Assembly (NCBI RefSeq): GCF_001902635.1
Contig: NZ_MJAO01000021.1
Location: 1 to 64,000, forward strand
Direction: 5' to 3'
Length of the DNA stretch: 64,000 bases
DNA from: Serratia marcescens
GTDB lineage: Bacteria; Pseudomonadota; Gammaproteobacteria; Enterobacterales; Enterobacteriaceae
This document shows positions 37,780 to 47,869 of the stretch, piece by piece. The notes under the pieces are model-generated. The model searched no databases. It was given only the letters and a program-made list of their open reading frames with translations, and was not told the origin of the DNA. Both the position numbers and the translations under genes were made by a program. Positions within the stretch are counted from its first letter, which is position 1. Each line of letters opens with the position of its first letter.

Positions 37780-39309
37780 CTATTTGCGGCGCAGACCCAG
37801 CATTAGCGCCCAGCCGCCTAACAGCAGGGTGATCACCCACAGCGGCGTGGCGCCGAAGCGCGCGTAAGGCGTGACGCCGGTGGTCGGCGTGACTTTCACT
37901 TCGAGTACCCGGCGGGTGAACTGCGGGATTTCGGCGATTACGTCGCCGTTTGCGTCCACCGCGGCGGTCACGCCGTTATTGGTGCTGCGCAGCAGCGGCC
38001 GGCCAAGCTCCAGCGCCCGCATGCGCGCCATCTGGAAGTGCTGCCACGGGCCGATGGAGTGGCCGAACCAGGCGTCGTTGGAGATGGTCAGCAGGAAGTT
38101 GGTGTCCGGGCGGAAGTTATCGCGCACCTGCTGGCCCAGCACGATTTCGTAACAGATGGCCGCCGTCAGGTTGTAGCCGCGCACACTGAGCTGCGGCTGC
38201 ACGTAGTCGCCGCGGCTGAAGGAGGACATCGGCAGATCGAAGAACGGCGCCAGCGGCCGCAGCAGCGTCTCCAGCGGCACGAACTCGCCGAACGGCACCA
38301 GGTGGTGCTTGTTGTAGCGATCTTTGGCCGGGTAGCTGTACGGCGTCGGTTCGCCGAGCACGATGGCACTGTTGTAGATCTGCTGGCCCTGCGGCGTGGC
38401 GCGTACGTCGACGATGCCGGTGATCAGGCTGCTGTTCTTCGCCCGCATCAAATCGTCCATCATGGTCAGGAAGCCGTTCTGGTTGGCCTCATAATCCGGG
38501 ATGGCGGACTCCGGCCAGATGACGATCGGCGCCTTGCCCACGTACGGGCGGGTTTCGTCCAGATAGGTTTGCAGCGTGCTGACCAGCGCTTTCGGATCCC
38601 ATTTCATCGACTGGGCGATGTTGCCTTGCACCATGGCGACGTTTACCGCTTTCTCCGGCTGCGGGGTAAACCAATGCAGCTGGCGCAGCGGCCAAGGTAA
38701 CAGCAGCAGCGCGGCGGCGATCACCGCAGCCGAGAGGCGGCGCTGATTGACGGCGTACACCAGCAGGCCGGCGATGGCCATCAACACGAAGGTGATGGCG
38801 TCGACGCCCAGCAGCGGCGCGATGCCCTTCAGCGGGCCGTTGATCTGGCTGTAGCCGAACTGCAGCCACGGGAAGCCGGTCAGCACCCAGCCGCGCAGGA
38901 ACTCGGTTACCTGCCACAGCGCCGGCGCGGCGATCGCCAGCCGCCACCAACGGGTGGAGGGCCACAGGCGCGTCAGCAGCCCGGCGAACAGCCCGGTATA
39001 GAGCGACAGGTAAGCGGCGAGCAGCACCACCAGGAAGACGTTGACGGCGAACGGCATGCCGCCGAAGTCGGCGATGCTGACATACACCCAGTTGATGCCG
39101 CTGCCGAACAGCCCCAAGCCCCAGACAAAGCCGAGCAGGGCGGACTGTTTGACGGTGCGGTTGAGGGTAACGGCCAGCAGGCCGAACAGGGAGACGATGG
39201 CCGCGGGCCAGAAGTCGTAGGGAGAGAACGCCAGCGTCCCGCCGGCACCTGACAACAGCGCCAGCAGGGCGCGAACCCGCTGGCGTTCAAGGAATGAGGC
39301 TTTAGCCAT
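37780..39309 (-). CDS. lnt: Apolipoprotein N-acyltransferase
   Basis: Encodes 509 residues: about seven N-terminal membrane helices (to about residue 215) and a nitrilase-like domain. The catalytic triad regions are [10 protein letters not shown] (Glu), [13 protein letters not shown] (Lys) and [10 protein letters not shown] (Cys). It adds the third acyl chain to lipoproteins such as RlpA and LptE at the inner membrane. It follows corC in the ybeZYX-lnt operon of E. coli. Confidence 0.96.
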   Translation of the reverse strand: MAKASFLERQRVRALLALLSGAGGTLAFSPYDFWPAAIVSLFGLLAVTLNRTVKQSALLGFVWGLGLFGSGINWVYVSIADFGGMPFAVNVFLVVLLAAYLSLYTGLFAGLLTRLWPSTRWWRLAIAAPALWQVTEFLRGWVLTGFPWLQFGYSQINGPLKGIAPLLGVDAITFVLMAIAGLLVYAVNQRRLSAAVIAAALLLLPWPLRQLHWFTPQPEKAVNVAMVQGNIAQSMKWDPKALVSTLQTYLDETRPYVGKAPIVIWPESAIPDYEANQNGFLTMMDDLMRAKNSSLITGIVDVRATPQGQQIYNSAIVLGEPTPYSYPAKDRYNKHHLVPFGEFVPLETLLRPLAPFFDLPMSSFSRGDYVQPQLSVRGYNLTAAICYEIVLGQQVRDNFRPDTNFLLTISNDAWFGHSIGPWQHFQMARMRALELGRPLLRSTNNGVTAAVDANGDVIAEIPQFTRRVLEVKVTPTTGVTPYARFGATPLWVITLLLGGWALMLGLRRK

Positions 39310-39316
39310 GTTGGAT

Positions 39317-40195
39317 TTAGTCTTCCAGTTTCGGTGGTGGAGAATCGTCCGGAATTTTTACATGAACCTGGATAATACGTCGACTGTCGGCCATGGCAAC
39401 TTTAAATAGGTAACCTTCGATTTCAATGGTTTCCCCGCGCGCCGGCAGATGACCGAAGGCCTGCATCACCAAGCCGCCGATGGTGTCGACCTCGTCGTCG
39501 CTGAAATGGGTGCCGAAGGCTTCGTTAAAGTCTTCGATCGGCGCCAGTGCGCGCACGGTGTACATGTGGCGGCTGAGCTGGCGGATATCCATATCGTCTT
39601 CGTCGTCGTATTCGTCTTCGATCTCGCCGACGATCAGTTCCAGAATGTCTTCGATGGTGACCAACCCGGATACGCCGCCGAATTCGTCAATGACAATCGC
39701 CATGTGATAGCGCTGCGAACGGAACTCTTTCAGCATCCGGTCGACGCGCTTGCTTTCCGGCACCACTACCGCGGTGCGCAGCACCTTGTCGATGCTGAAA
39801 GGCTCGGAGTCTGCGCGCATGAACGGCAGCAGATCCTTGGCCATCAGGATGCCTTCGATGTGATCTTTGTCTTCGCTGATCACCGGGAAGCGCGAGTGGG
39901 CGGAGTCGATAATCACGTCCAGGCACTCTTCCAGCGTCTGGTTGCGCTTGAGCGTCACCATCTGGGAGCGGGGGATCATGATGTCGCGCACGCGCTGTTC
40001 GGCGATATCCATCACGCCTTCCAGCATGTCGCGGGTATCGGGATCGATCAGGTCATTTTGTTCGGAATCACGGATCAGCTCGACCAGATCGCCACGGTTT
40101 TTTGGCTCGCCGTGGAACAGCTGGTTAAGGATAAGAGTAAAGAACCCCTTCTTGGGACTGGGGCTGTCATTGCTTTGTGAATGGTCGTCGCTCAT
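39317..40195 (-). CDS. corC: CNNM-type transporter-associated CBS protein CorC (YbeX)
   Basis: Encodes 292 residues, as E. coli CorC. Two CBS domains (about 70-195, with [12 protein letters not shown] and [14 protein letters not shown]) precede a CorC/HlyC transporter-associated domain (about 205-285). It has been linked to magnesium and cobalt efflux and to ribosome function with YbeY. The start [10 protein letters not shown] is chosen by similarity to E. coli; an in-frame ATG 8 codons upstream (40219) is also possible. It is 7 bases before lnt. Confidence 0.93.
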   Translation of the reverse strand: MSDDHSQSNDSPSPKKGFFTLILNQLFHGEPKNRGDLVELIRDSEQNDLIDPDTRDMLEGVMDIAEQRVRDIMIPRSQMVTLKRNQTLEECLDVIIDSAHSRFPVISEDKDHIEGILMAKDLLPFMRADSEPFSIDKVLRTAVVVPESKRVDRMLKEFRSQRYHMAIVIDEFGGVSGLVTIEDILELIVGEIEDEYDDEDDMDIRQLSRHMYTVRALAPIEDFNEAFGTHFSDDEVDTIGGLVMQAFGHLPARGETIEIEGYLFKVAMADSRRIIQVHVKIPDDSPPPKLED

Positions 40196-40280
40196 GGCGT
40201 TTTCGTTACTGTCACTCATGTCAGAGTTAAGGGGCGTCAGCGACAGCCCCTTGTGGGGGCTGTGGGGTAAACGGCTGACG

Positions 40281-40754
40281 TCAGACGGGGTCTTTTTCCG
40301 CCAGGTACGGATCGGGATAACCCAGTCCGTGCATGATTTCGGTTTCCAAAGACTCCATTTCTTCGGCTTCATCGTCTTCGATGTGGTCATACCCTAGCAG
40401 ATGAAGACTGCCGTGGACAACCATATGCGCCCAGTGGGCCTCCAGCGCTTTACCTTGCTCAATCGCTTCCTGTTCAACTACCTGGCGGCAGATGATCAGA
40501 TCGCCGAGCAGCGGCAGCTCGATGCCCGGCGGGGCTTCGAACGGGAAAGAGAGCACGTTGGTCGGCTTGTCTTTGCCGCGGTAGGTCAGGTTCAGCTCGT
40601 GGCTCTCCGCTTCGTCCACCAGGCGCACGGTGACCTCGGCCTCTTCCTGAAATTGCGGCAGCACGCCCTCCAGCCAACGCTGGAAGGTGGCCTCATCCGG
40701 CAGACCGTCGCTGTTTTCACAGGCAATCTGCAGGTCCAAAATCACCTGACTCAT
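40281..40754 (-). CDS. ybeY: Endoribonuclease YbeY
   Basis: Encodes 157 residues with the zinc-binding [11 protein letters not shown] signature near the C-terminus. YbeY is a single-strand RNase involved in 16S rRNA 3' maturation and ribosome quality control. Its start overlaps the stop of ybeZ (ATGA). Confidence 0.96.
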   Translation of the reverse strand: MSQVILDLQIACENSDGLPDEATFQRWLEGVLPQFQEEAEVTVRLVDEAESHELNLTYRGKDKPTNVLSFPFEAPPGIELPLLGDLIICRQVVEQEAIEQGKALEAHWAHMVVHGSLHLLGYDHIEDDEAEEMESLETEIMHGLGYPDPYLAEKDPV

Positions 40755-41818
40755 GGTGTCTCCTGCTCGGAGGCGGCGAGCGCCTCGCGCTTACGTTGTT
40801 CGGCAATTGCGTCTTTGCGTTTCTGTTCGGCCGCTTCCCAGGCCTCATAGGCGATGACCACGCGGGCCACCACTGGGTGGCGCACCACGTCTTCACTGTG
40901 GAAGAAGTTGAAGCTTAGCTCCTCCACGTCCGACAGCACTTCCACCGCGTGGCGCAGGCCGGATTTCTGGTTGCGCGGCAGGTCGATCTGGGTGACGTCG
41001 CCGGTGATGACCGCCTTCGAGTTGAAGCCGATGCGCGTCAGGAACATCTTCATCTGTTCGATGGTGGTGTTCTGGCTCTCATCCAGAATGATAAAGGCGT
41101 CGTTCAGCGTGCGGCCGCGCATATAGGCCAGCGGCGCGACTTCGATCACGTTGCGTTCGATCAGCTTCTCTACGCGCTCGAAGCCCAGCATTTCGAACAG
41201 GGCGTCGTACAGCGGGCGCAGATAAGGATCGACCTTCTGGCTCAGATCGCCCGGCAGGAAGCCCAGCTTTTCGCCGGCTTCGACCGCGGGACGGGTCAGC
41301 AGAATGCGGCGAATTTCCTGGCGCTCCAGCGCATCCACCGCGGCGGCGACCGCCAGGTAGGTTTTGCCGGTGCCGGCCGGGCCGATGCCGAAGGTGATGT
41401 CGTGATCGAGGATGTTGGCGATGTACTGCGCCTGGTTAGGCGTGCGTGGTTTCACCATGCCGCGTTTGGTTTTGATGGTGACCGCTTTGCCGTAATCCGG
41501 CACGCTGTCGGCCACCTGTTCCAACACTCGGCTCTCTTTGATCGCCAGATGGATTTGCTCCGGATCGATATCCGGGATCACGCCGCGAATCGGCGCGGTG
41601 TCCACGTACAGGTGGCGCAGGATATCGGCGGCGGCAGTGACGCACAGGTTCTTGCCGACCAGCTTGAATCGGTTGTCGCGGCGGTTGATTTCGATCCCCA
41701 ACCGGCGCTCGAGCTGCTTGATGTTGTCATCAAACGGGCCACACAGGCTGAGCAAGCGCTGATTGTCTGCGGGCTCTAACAAAATTTCTTGTGTTGCGAC
41801 GTTCAAACTATTCCTCAA
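40751..41818 (-). CDS. ybeZ: PhoH-like ATPase YbeZ
   Basis: Encodes 355 residues. A P-loop [19 protein letters not shown] and Walker B-like [12 protein letters not shown] show an ATPase of the PhoH family, preceded by an N-terminal KH-like part. It interacts functionally with YbeY. Normally miaB lies directly upstream; here yjdM and two terminators are in between, so ybeZ must have its own promoter in the 225 bases upstream. Confidence 0.95.
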   Translation of the reverse strand: MRNSLNVATQEILLEPADNQRLLSLCGPFDDNIKQLERRLGIEINRRDNRFKLVGKNLCVTAAADILRHLYVDTAPIRGVIPDIDPEQIHLAIKESRVLEQVADSVPDYGKAVTIKTKRGMVKPRTPNQAQYIANILDHDITFGIGPAGTGKTYLAVAAAVDALERQEIRRILLTRPAVEAGEKLGFLPGDLSQKVDPYLRPLYDALFEMLGFERVEKLIERNVIEVAPLAYMRGRTLNDAFIILDESQNTTIEQMKMFLTRIGFNSKAVITGDVTQIDLPRNQKSGLRHAVEVLSDVEELSFNFFHSEDVVRHPVVARVVIAYEAWEAAEQKRKDAIAEQRKREALAASEQETP

Positions 41819-41982
41819 GGCTCTTATCGGGCCTGGTTGATGTCACACTGGGCGTTCGGGACGCACGTACTCAGAAAAAGCCTGAATACCCTCTATGTTG
41901 AATTATTCATGGTGCGTCGCTGCGGCGCAAGTTTACCGCTGATCTATCTGTGCGCCATCGACGGAATTCAAGGGAAAAGAAG

Positions 41983-42018
41983 GAAAAAACGCGGCGGGGC
42001 GCCTGGCACCCGCCGCGT
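41983..42018 (-). terminator. Rho-independent terminator of yjdM
   Basis: ACGCGGCGGG (41989-41998) pairs with CCCGCCGCGT (42009-42018). On the minus strand six T follow directly. Confidence 0.85.
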
Positions 42019-42043
42019 CATCACAGAACAAGGCCGACGAGGA

Positions 42044-42379
42044 TCAGTTCTTTTTCACGAACTCGGATTTCAGCTTCATCGGGCCGAAACCGTCGATTTT
42101 GCAGTCGATGTTGTGATCGCCTTCCACCAGGCGGATGTTTTTCACCTTGGTGCCGATTTTCAGCATCGAGGAACTGCCTTTGACTTTCAGATCCTTGATC
42201 ACGGTGACCGCGTCGCCGTCCACCAGCAGGTTGCCGTTGGCGTCTTTGACGATCAGCGCGTCCTGGTCTTCCGTCGGTGCGTTGTCGCTCCACTCGTGGG
42301 CGCATTCAGGGCAGATGAACAGGGCGTTGTCCTGGTAGGTGTATTCGGAGTTGCACTTCGGGCAGTGTGGGAGTTGCAT
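42044..42379 (-). CDS. yjdM: Zinc-ribbon protein YjdM (PhnA-like)
   Basis: Encodes 111 residues, the length of E. coli YjdM. Two CxxC pairs (CPKC and CPEC) form an N-terminal zinc ribbon, followed by the PhnA domain ([20 protein letters not shown]). Its function is not established; the older name PhnA came from the phosphonate region. The start at 42379 is chosen over 42424 because the zinc ribbon begins there. In E. coli the gene is elsewhere; here it stands between miaB and ybeZ as its own unit. Confidence 0.92.
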   Translation of the reverse strand: MQLPHCPKCNSEYTYQDNALFICPECAHEWSDNAPTEDQDALIVKDANGNLLVDGDAVTVIKDLKVKGSSSMLKIGTKVKNIRLVEGDHNIDCKIDGFGPMKLKSEFVKKN

Positions 42380-42404
42380 GTTATGTCGCCTCTTCAACAA
42401 TAAA

Positions 42405-42441
42405 AAAATACAAAAGAAAATCACCGGGCGCGGGCGCCCGG
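42405..42441 (-). terminator. Rho-independent terminator of miaB
   Basis: CCGGGCGC (42424-42431) pairs with GCGCCCGG (42434-42441). On the minus strand a T-rich stretch follows (A-rich on the plus strand at 42405-42421). It separates miaB from yjdM. Confidence 0.75.
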
Positions 42442-42498
42442 CGGAGAAACGGTAAGGATTGGCGCGAGTGGGCGGCGATAACGCGGGCCGCCGCGGCG

Positions 42499-43923
42499 TC
42501 AGGGCTGGTAAATGCCGACGCCCAGCGCGTTTTCTTTGCGGGTACGGGCGATCACCGACTGCGGGGATTCATGTACGCGCAGATCCATCTGCTGTTCGGT
42601 GCGCACCACTGCGCCACGCAGGGTATTGGTCAGCACCTCGGTAATTTCCACGTCGACAAACTGGCCGATCATGTCGGGCGTGCCCTCGAAGTTTACCACA
42701 CGGTTGCACTCTGTGCGCCCGGCCAGCTCCATCACGCTTCTGCGCGAGGTGCCTTCGACCAGAATGCGCTGGACGGTGCCGAGCATGCGGCGGCTGAACT
42801 GCAGCGCCTGCTGGTTGATGCGATCCTGCAGAATATACAGCCGCTGTTTTTTCTCTTCTTCGCTGACGTCGTCGACCATGTCCGCCGCCGGGGTGCCTGG
42901 GCGCGACGAATAGATGAAGCTGAAGCTGACGTCGAAATTGACGTCGGCGATCAGGTTCATGGTCTGTTCGAAGTCGGCCTGGCTTTCGCCCGGGAAACCG
43001 ACGATGAAATCGGAGCTGAGCTGAATGGCCGGCCGCGCTTTGCGCAGCTTGCGGATAATCGCCTTGTACTCCAGCGCGGTGTGGGCGCGTTTCATCATGG
43101 TCAGGATGCGATCCGAACCGCTCTGCACCGGCAGATGCAGGAAGCTGACCAGCTCCGGCGTGTCTTCGTACACCGCGATGATATCGTCGGTGAACTCGAT
43201 CGGGTGGCTGGTGGTGAAGCGAATGCGATCGATGCCGTCGATGGCCGCCACCAGGCGCAGCAGTTCGGCGAACGAACAGATCTCGCCGTCATGCGTGGCA
43301 CCGCGATAAGCGTTGACGTTTTGGCCGAGCAAGTTGACCTCGCGCACGCCTTGCGCCGCCAGCTGGGCGATTTCGAACAGAACGTCGTCGCTCGGGCGGC
43401 TCACTTCTTCGCCGCGGGTGTAAGGCACCACGCAGAAGGTGCAGTATTTGTTGCAGCCTTCCATGATCGACACGAACGCGGTCGGGCCTTCGGCGCGCGG
43501 TTCCGGCAGGCGGTCGAATTTCTCGATCTCCGGGAAGCTGATGTCGACCACCGGGCTGCGGGTGCCCTGGACATGGTTGATCATTTCCGGCAGGCGGTGC
43601 AGGGTCTGCGGGCCGAATACCACGTCGACGCAAGGCGCGCGGCTGCGGATCAGTTCGCCTTCTTGCGAGGCCACGCAACCACCGACGCCGATGATCACCG
43701 ATGGATTTTTTTCTTTCAGCAAGCGCCAGCGCCCCAGCATGGCGAAAACTTTCTCCTGCGCTTTTTCACGGATCGAGCAGGTGTTCAGCAACAGCACGTC
43801 CGCTTCTTCGGCGTTTTCGGTCCACTCGAAGCCATGTGTGCTGTTCAACAGGTCGGCCATTTTCGATGAATCGTACTCATTCATCTGGCAGCCCCAGGTT
43901 TTGATATGTAGTTTTTTCGTCAT
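42499..43923 (-). CDS. miaB: tRNA-2-methylthio-N6-dimethylallyladenosine synthase
   Basis: Encodes 474 residues. The N-terminal MTTase domain ([15 protein letters not shown]) has three Cys for the auxiliary cluster. The radical SAM CxxxCxxC is in [17 protein letters not shown], and a C-terminal TRAM domain ends the protein. It methylthiolates i6A37 in tRNAs. It is divergent from ubiF. A terminator shortly after its stop breaks the miaB-ybeZYX link known in E. coli. Confidence 0.97.
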   Translation of the reverse strand: MTKKLHIKTWGCQMNEYDSSKMADLLNSTHGFEWTENAEEADVLLLNTCSIREKAQEKVFAMLGRWRLLKEKNPSVIIGVGGCVASQEGELIRSRAPCVDVVFGPQTLHRLPEMINHVQGTRSPVVDISFPEIEKFDRLPEPRAEGPTAFVSIMEGCNKYCTFCVVPYTRGEEVSRPSDDVLFEIAQLAAQGVREVNLLGQNVNAYRGATHDGEICSFAELLRLVAAIDGIDRIRFTTSHPIEFTDDIIAVYEDTPELVSFLHLPVQSGSDRILTMMKRAHTALEYKAIIRKLRKARPAIQLSSDFIVGFPGESQADFEQTMNLIADVNFDVSFSFIYSSRPGTPAADMVDDVSEEEKKQRLYILQDRINQQALQFSRRMLGTVQRILVEGTSRRSVMELAGRTECNRVVNFEGTPDMIGQFVDVEITEVLTNTLRGAVVRTEQQMDLRVHESPQSVIARTRKENALGVGIYQP

Positions 43924-44120
43924 TGACTTGCCATTACTCAGTGCGGAGCGAAAGTTGCGTTACGCGACATGCAGGGCGTGTATTGTAATCATTTGCCGCC
44001 GTTGTGACCAGCGCGGGGGAAAATGGCATGCGACCTGAAGCCGAAGCGAAAATCCGGTACACTGCGCAAAACGCCATGCCGGGTGGGATGGCGAGTATTC
44101 ACACAGAAAACATAGCCAAT

Positions 44121-45302
44121 ATGAAGACATCTCAAAATCGGTATGACGCGGTGGTGGTGGGCGGCGGCATGGTCGGCGCGGCGGCGGCCCTGGGGCTGGC
44201 GCAGGCGGGCTGGTCGGTGGCGTTGCTGGAACATCAGGCACCGCAGGCGTTCGAGGCGCAGAGCCCGCCGGACCTGCGCATTTCCGCTATCGGCTGCACC
44301 TCGGTGGGGCTGCTGAAACAGCTCGGTGCCTGGCAGGCCGTGACGGCGATGCGTACGGCGCCATATCGCCGGCTGGAAACCTGGGAGTGGGCGTCGTCAC
44401 GCGTGGCGTTCGACGCGGTGTCCCTGGGGTTGCCGGAGCTGGGTTTCATGGTGGAAAACCGTATCCTGCAGCTGGCGCTGTGGCAGCAGTTCGCGCAGTG
44501 CGCCAATCTGACGCTGCTGTGCCCCGCCAGGCTGCAATCGCTACAGCGGGCAGACAATGCGTGGCAGCTGACGCTGGACAGCGGCGAAACGCTACAGACG
44601 CGCCTGGTTGTCGGCGCCGACGGCGCCAACTCGCAGGTGCGCAAGCTGGCGGCGATCGGCACTAACGGTTGGCAGTATCGTCAGGCATGCATGTTGATTA
44701 CCGTCGATACCGGCGCACCGCAGCAGGATGTGACCTGGCAGCGCTTCTTCCCGTCCGGGCCGCGCGCCTTCCTGCCGCTGTACGGCAGCTGGGCATCGCT
44801 GGTGTGGTATGACAGCCCGCAACGCATTCGCCAACTGCAGGCGATGCCGCCGGCGCAGTTGGAGCGCGAGATCGCTGCCGCCTTCCCGGCGCGTTTGGGC
44901 CCGGTCAAGGTGCACGCCGCCGGCTCGTTCCCGCTGACGCGTCGTCATGCGCAGCGTTACGTGCTGCCGGGGTTGGCGCTGGTGGGGGATGCGGCGCATA
45001 CCATCAACCCGCTGGCCGGGCAGGGCGTCAATCTGGGCTATCGCGATGTGGATGCCCTGCTGAACGTATTGAGCGATGCGCGGGAGCAGGGAGAGGATTG
45101 GTGCTGCGAGGCGGTATTGTTGCGCTACCAGCGTCGCCGCCGTACCGACAATCTGCTGATGCAAAGCGGCATGGATCTGTTCTATACCGCCTTCAGCAAC
45201 AATTTGGCGCCGCTGAACGTTGCGCGCAATTTGGCGTTGATGGCTGCGCAGCGGGCGGGCAAGCTGAAAGAGCATGCGTTGAAATACGCGTTGGGATTGT
45301 AA
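44121..45302 (+). CDS. ubiF: 3-demethoxyubiquinol 3-hydroxylase UbiF
   Basis: Encodes 393 residues of a UbiH/COQ6-type flavin monooxygenase. The FAD-binding GGGMVGAAAALGLAQAGW motif is at the N-terminus, the second FAD motif GDAAHTINPLAGQGVNLG lies near residue 290, and VGADGANS is the intervening DG motif. It hydroxylates C6 in ubiquinone synthesis. The ATG at 44121 is preferred over in-frame codons further upstream by similarity and because those lie in the miaB promoter. It is divergent from miaB as in E. coli. Confidence 0.94.
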   Translation: MKTSQNRYDAVVVGGGMVGAAAALGLAQAGWSVALLEHQAPQAFEAQSPPDLRISAIGCTSVGLLKQLGAWQAVTAMRTAPYRRLETWEWASSRVAFDAVSLGLPELGFMVENRILQLALWQQFAQCANLTLLCPARLQSLQRADNAWQLTLDSGETLQTRLVVGADGANSQVRKLAAIGTNGWQYRQACMLITVDTGAPQQDVTWQRFFPSGPRAFLPLYGSWASLVWYDSPQRIRQLQAMPPAQLEREIAAAFPARLGPVKVHAAGSFPLTRRHAQRYVLPGLALVGDAAHTINPLAGQGVNLGYRDVDALLNVLSDAREQGEDWCCEAVLLRYQRRRRTDNLLMQSGMDLFYTAFSNNLAPLNVARNLALMAAQRAGKLKEHALKYALGL

Positions 45303-45309
45303 CCGGCAG

Positions 45310-45329
45310 GGCTCAGCTTCGGCTGAGCC
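45310..45329 (+). terminator. Hairpin after ubiF (GNRA/UUCG-type tetraloop)
   Basis: GGCTCAGC (45310-45317) pairs with GCTGAGCC (45322-45329) around a TTCG tetraloop. It lacks a T tract; together with the following bidirectional terminator it may shape the ubiF 3' end. Confidence 0.4.
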
Positions 45330-45356
45330 GTTATGATTGGCTGAATGCCAGACAGC

Positions 45357-45382
45357 AAAAAGCCCGCTGAAGCGGGCTTTTC
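45357..45382. terminator. Bidirectional terminator of ubiF and the tRNA operon
   Basis: AAAAAGCCCGCT (45357-45368) pairs with AGCGGGCTTTT (45371-45381) with a 2-base loop. T tracts follow in both directions, so it serves ubiF on the plus strand and the tRNA operon on the minus strand. Confidence 0.85.
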
Positions 45383-45388
45383 TAAATT

Positions 45389-45463
45389 TGGCTGGGGTGC
45401 CAGGATTCGAACCTGGGTATGCTGGTATCAGAAACCAGAGCCTTACCGCTTGGCGACACCCCA
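45389..45463 (-). tRNA. tRNA-Gln(CUG)
   Basis: A 75-nt cloverleaf with encoded CCA. The anticodon loop TTCTGAT gives CUG, and acceptor TGGGGTG pairs with CACCCCA. It is the last tRNA of the operon. E. coli has two such genes here (glnV, glnX); only one is present. Confidence 0.95.
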
Positions 45464-45467
45464 ATTA

Positions 45468-45544
45468 TGGTGGCTACGACGGGATTTGAACCTGTGACCC
45501 CATCATTATGAGTGATGTGCTCTAACCAGCTGAGCTACGTAGCC
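45468..45544 (-). tRNA. tRNA-Met(CAU), elongator
   Basis: 77 nt with encoded CCA. The anticodon loop CTCATAA gives CAU, and acceptor GGCTACG pairs with CGTAGCC. It differs from the second copy (45910) by one base in the T loop (TTCAAAT instead of TTCGAAT). Confidence 0.95.
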
Positions 45545-45585
45545 GATGTTACTTTTCACTTCTTTGATTTGCAAGCAGTTTGTTA

Positions 45586-45660
45586 TGGCTGGGGTACCTG
45601 GATTCGAACCAGGGAATGCCGGTATCAAAAACCGGTGCCTTACCGCTTGGCGATACCCCA
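45586..45660 (-). tRNA. tRNA-Gln(UUG)
   Basis: 75 nt with encoded CCA. The anticodon loop TTTTGAT gives UUG. Identical in sequence to the copy at 45705. Confidence 0.95.
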
Positions 45661-45704
45661 CCTGCAAACAAATCTTATGTTGAATACCCGTTCCCGAAAG
45701 AATA

Positions 45705-45779
45705 TGGCTGGGGTACCTGGATTCGAACCAGGGAATGCCGGTATCAAAAACCGGTGCCTTACCGCTTGGCGATACCCCA
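45705..45779 (-). tRNA. tRNA-Gln(UUG)
   Basis: 75 nt with encoded CCA, anticodon UUG, identical to the copy at 45586. The two are separated by 44 bases of spacer that is not repeated, so this is a simple tandem gene duplication. Confidence 0.95.
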
Positions 45780-45809
45780 TCAACATACTGCGCCGACGAT
45801 GAAGAGAAA

Positions 45810-45894
45810 TGGTGCGGGAGGCGAGACTTGAACTCGCACACCTTGCGGCGCCAGAACCTAAATCTGGTGCGTCTACCAATTTCGCCACTCCCGC
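45810..45894 (-). tRNA. leuW: tRNA-Leu(UAG)
   Basis: 85 nt with a long variable arm and encoded CCA. The anticodon loop TTTAGGT gives UAG. It matches E. coli leuW in type and operon position (after the first Met tRNA). Confidence 0.95.
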
Positions 45895-45909
45895 AATGCA
45901 AAAAAGATA

Positions 45910-45986
45910 TGGTGGCTACGACGGGATTCGAACCTGTGACCCCATCATTATGAGTGATGTGCTCTAACCAGCTGAGCTACGTAGCC
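45910..45986 (-). tRNA. metT: tRNA-Met(CAU), elongator
   Basis: 77 nt with encoded CCA, anticodon CAU. It is the first tRNA of the operon, as metT in E. coli. A strong promoter precedes it. Confidence 0.95.
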
Positions 45987-46025
45987 ATCTTTTTTTGCTT
46001 TGCCTTCATCGGCGTTGCGGGGCGC

Positions 46026-46054
46026 ATTATGCGTATATGACCGATTTGCGTCAA
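46026..46054 (-). promoter_or_regulatory. Promoter of the tRNA operon
   Basis: On the minus strand TTGACG (46049-46054) and CATAAT (46026-46031) are exactly 17 bp apart. The GC-rich discriminator (GCGCCCC) just downstream is typical of stringently controlled tRNA and rRNA promoters. Confidence 0.8.
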
Positions 46055-46157
46055 CAAGTTTTTTCCCGAAAAAGCGCCCGGAAGCGCCGTTTGTCTGGGT
46101 TGTGAACATTATGGCGATAAAATCGGCAATTCAGGCAGTTGGCGGGGGGGAAAGGCA

Positions 46158-46186
46158 ACAAAAAGGCGGGCCAAAAGGCCCGCCTT
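46158..46186 (-). terminator. Rho-independent terminator of asnB
   Basis: AAGGCGGGCC (46163-46172) pairs with GGCCCGCCTT (46177-46186) around AAAA. On the minus strand T bases follow. It lies 19 bases after the asnB stop. Confidence 0.85.
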
Positions 46187-46204
46187 GGGGAAAACGCCGC
46201 GCGA

Positions 46205-47869
46205 TTATTTATAGGCGGCCTGGTGCACGCCGACGGCGCGGCCGGAAGGATCGTCCATCTTCTTGAAGGATTCGTCCCATTCGATGGCCTTGGCGGACGA
46301 GCAGGCGACGGACGGGCCGCCCGGCACGCATTCGGCGGCGCTCGGCAGCGGGAACAGCTCCTCGAAGATTTCGCGGTACAGGTAGCCTTCTTTGGAAGTC
46401 GGCGTGTTGTACGGGAAGCGGAAACGCGCAGTTTCGAGCTGTTGATCGCTAATTTGTTGCGCAGCGACCTCTTTTAGCGTGTCGATCCAGCTGTAGCCGA
46501 CGCCGTCGGAGAACTGCTCTTTCTGGCGCCAGGCCACGCTGGCCGGCAAATAGGATTCGAAACATTCGCGAACGATGTGTTTTTCCATTTTGCCGTTGCC
46601 GCACATTTTATCTTTCGGGTTGATGCGCATCGCCACGTCGAGGAATTTCTTGTCCAGGAACGGCACGCGGGCTTCAACGCCCCAGGCGGACATCGCCTTG
46701 TTGGCGCGCGCGCAGTCGAACATATGCAGCGCCAGCAGCTTGCGCACGGTTTCTTCGTGGAATTCGCGGGCGTCCGGCGCCTTATGGAAGTAGAGGTAGC
46801 CGCCGAACACTTCGTCCGCGCCTTCGCCGGAGAGCACCATCTTGATGCCCATCGCCTTGATTTTACGTGACATCAAATACATCGGCGTCGAGGCGCGAAT
46901 GGTGGTGACGTCGTAGGTTTCGATGTGATAAATCACGTCGCGGATGGCGTCCAGGCCTTCCTGCACGGTGAAGTGGATTTCATGGTGCACGGTGCCCAGA
47001 TGGTTGGCCACCTCCTGCGCGGCGCGCAGATCCGGCGAGCCTTCCAGACCGACGGCGAAGGAGTGCAGCTGCGGCCACCAGGCTTCGCTGCGTTCCTGAT
47101 CTTCCACGCGGCGCGCGGCGTACTTCTTGGTGATCGCCGAGATGACCGAGGAATCCAGCCCGCCCGACAGCAGCACGCCGTAAGGCACGTCGGACATCAG
47201 GTGGCTTTTCACCGACTCTTCCAGCGCGGTGCGCAGGGCGGTGGCATCGGTCACGTTGTCTTTGACGCTGTCGTAATCGAACCAGTCGCGGCGATAGTAT
47301 TCGCGGATCTCGCCGTCCTGGCTCCACAGATAGCTGCCGGCCGGGAATTCCTTGATGGTGCGGCATACCGGCACCAGCGCTTTCATTTCCGAGGCGACGT
47401 ACAGGTTGCCGTGCTCGTCGTGGCCCATGTACAGCGGGATGATGCCCAGGTGATCGCGGCCGATCAGGTAGGCGTCTTTTTCGGTGTCATACAGGGCGAA
47501 GGCGAACATGCCTTGCAGATCGTCGAGGAAATCCGGGCCTTTCTCCTGATACAGCGCCAGGATCACTTCACAGTCGGAGCCGGTCTGGAACGCGTAGCGG
47601 TCGCTCAGCCGTTGGCGCAGCGCCTGGTGGTTGTAAATTTCGCCGTTGACCGCCAGAACGTGGGTGTGCGCAGCGTTGTACAGCGGTTGAGCACCGTTGT
47701 TGACATCGACGATCGACAGGCGTTCATGGGCCAAAATGGCGTTGTCGCTGGCATAAACGCCGGACCAATCCGGGCCACGATGGCGCATCAGGCGCGACAG
47801 CTCCAGCGCTTTCTTGCGCAGTTCAACGGGGTCGGACTTCAGATCGAGCACACCGAAAATAGAACACAT
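46205..47869 (-). CDS. asnB: Asparagine synthase (glutamine-hydrolysing) B
   Basis: Encodes 554 residues. The N-terminal glutaminase begins with the catalytic Cys2 (MCSIFGVLD) and includes RLSIVDVNNGAQPL and NGEIYNH. The synthetase domain has the ATP loop LLSGGLDSSVISAI and SGEGADEVFGGYLYF. It makes Asn from Asp, Gln and ATP. In E. coli asnB is directly followed upstream by nagD; here chiC lies between. Confidence 0.97.
   Translation of the reverse strand: MCSIFGVLDLKSDPVELRKKALELSRLMRHRGPDWSGVYASDNAILAHERLSIVDVNNGAQPLYNAAHTHVLAVNGEIYNHQALRQRLSDRYAFQTGSDCEVILALYQEKGPDFLDDLQGMFAFALYDTEKDAYLIGRDHLGIIPLYMGHDEHGNLYVASEMKALVPVCRTIKEFPAGSYLWSQDGEIREYYRRDWFDYDSVKDNVTDATALRTALEESVKSHLMSDVPYGVLLSGGLDSSVISAITKKYAARRVEDQERSEAWWPQLHSFAVGLEGSPDLRAAQEVANHLGTVHHEIHFTVQEGLDAIRDVIYHIETYDVTTIRASTPMYLMSRKIKAMGIKMVLSGEGADEVFGGYLYFHKAPDAREFHEETVRKLLALHMFDCARANKAMSAWGVEARVPFLDKKFLDVAMRINPKDKMCGNGKMEKHIVRECFESYLPASVAWRQKEQFSDGVGYSWIDTLKEVAAQQISDQQLETARFRFPYNTPTSKEGYLYREIFEELFPLPSAAECVPGGPSVACSSAKAIEWDESFKKMDDPSGRAVGVHQAAYK

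Noticed and set aside
45586-45779. Repeated blocks that could look like a CRISPR or other repeat array
   Set aside because: They are two identical tRNA-Gln(UUG) genes with cloverleaf structure and CCA ends.
46000-46266. 88-codon frame upstream of the asnB end
   Set aside because: Overlaps the tRNA promoter and the asnB terminator; no coding signature.
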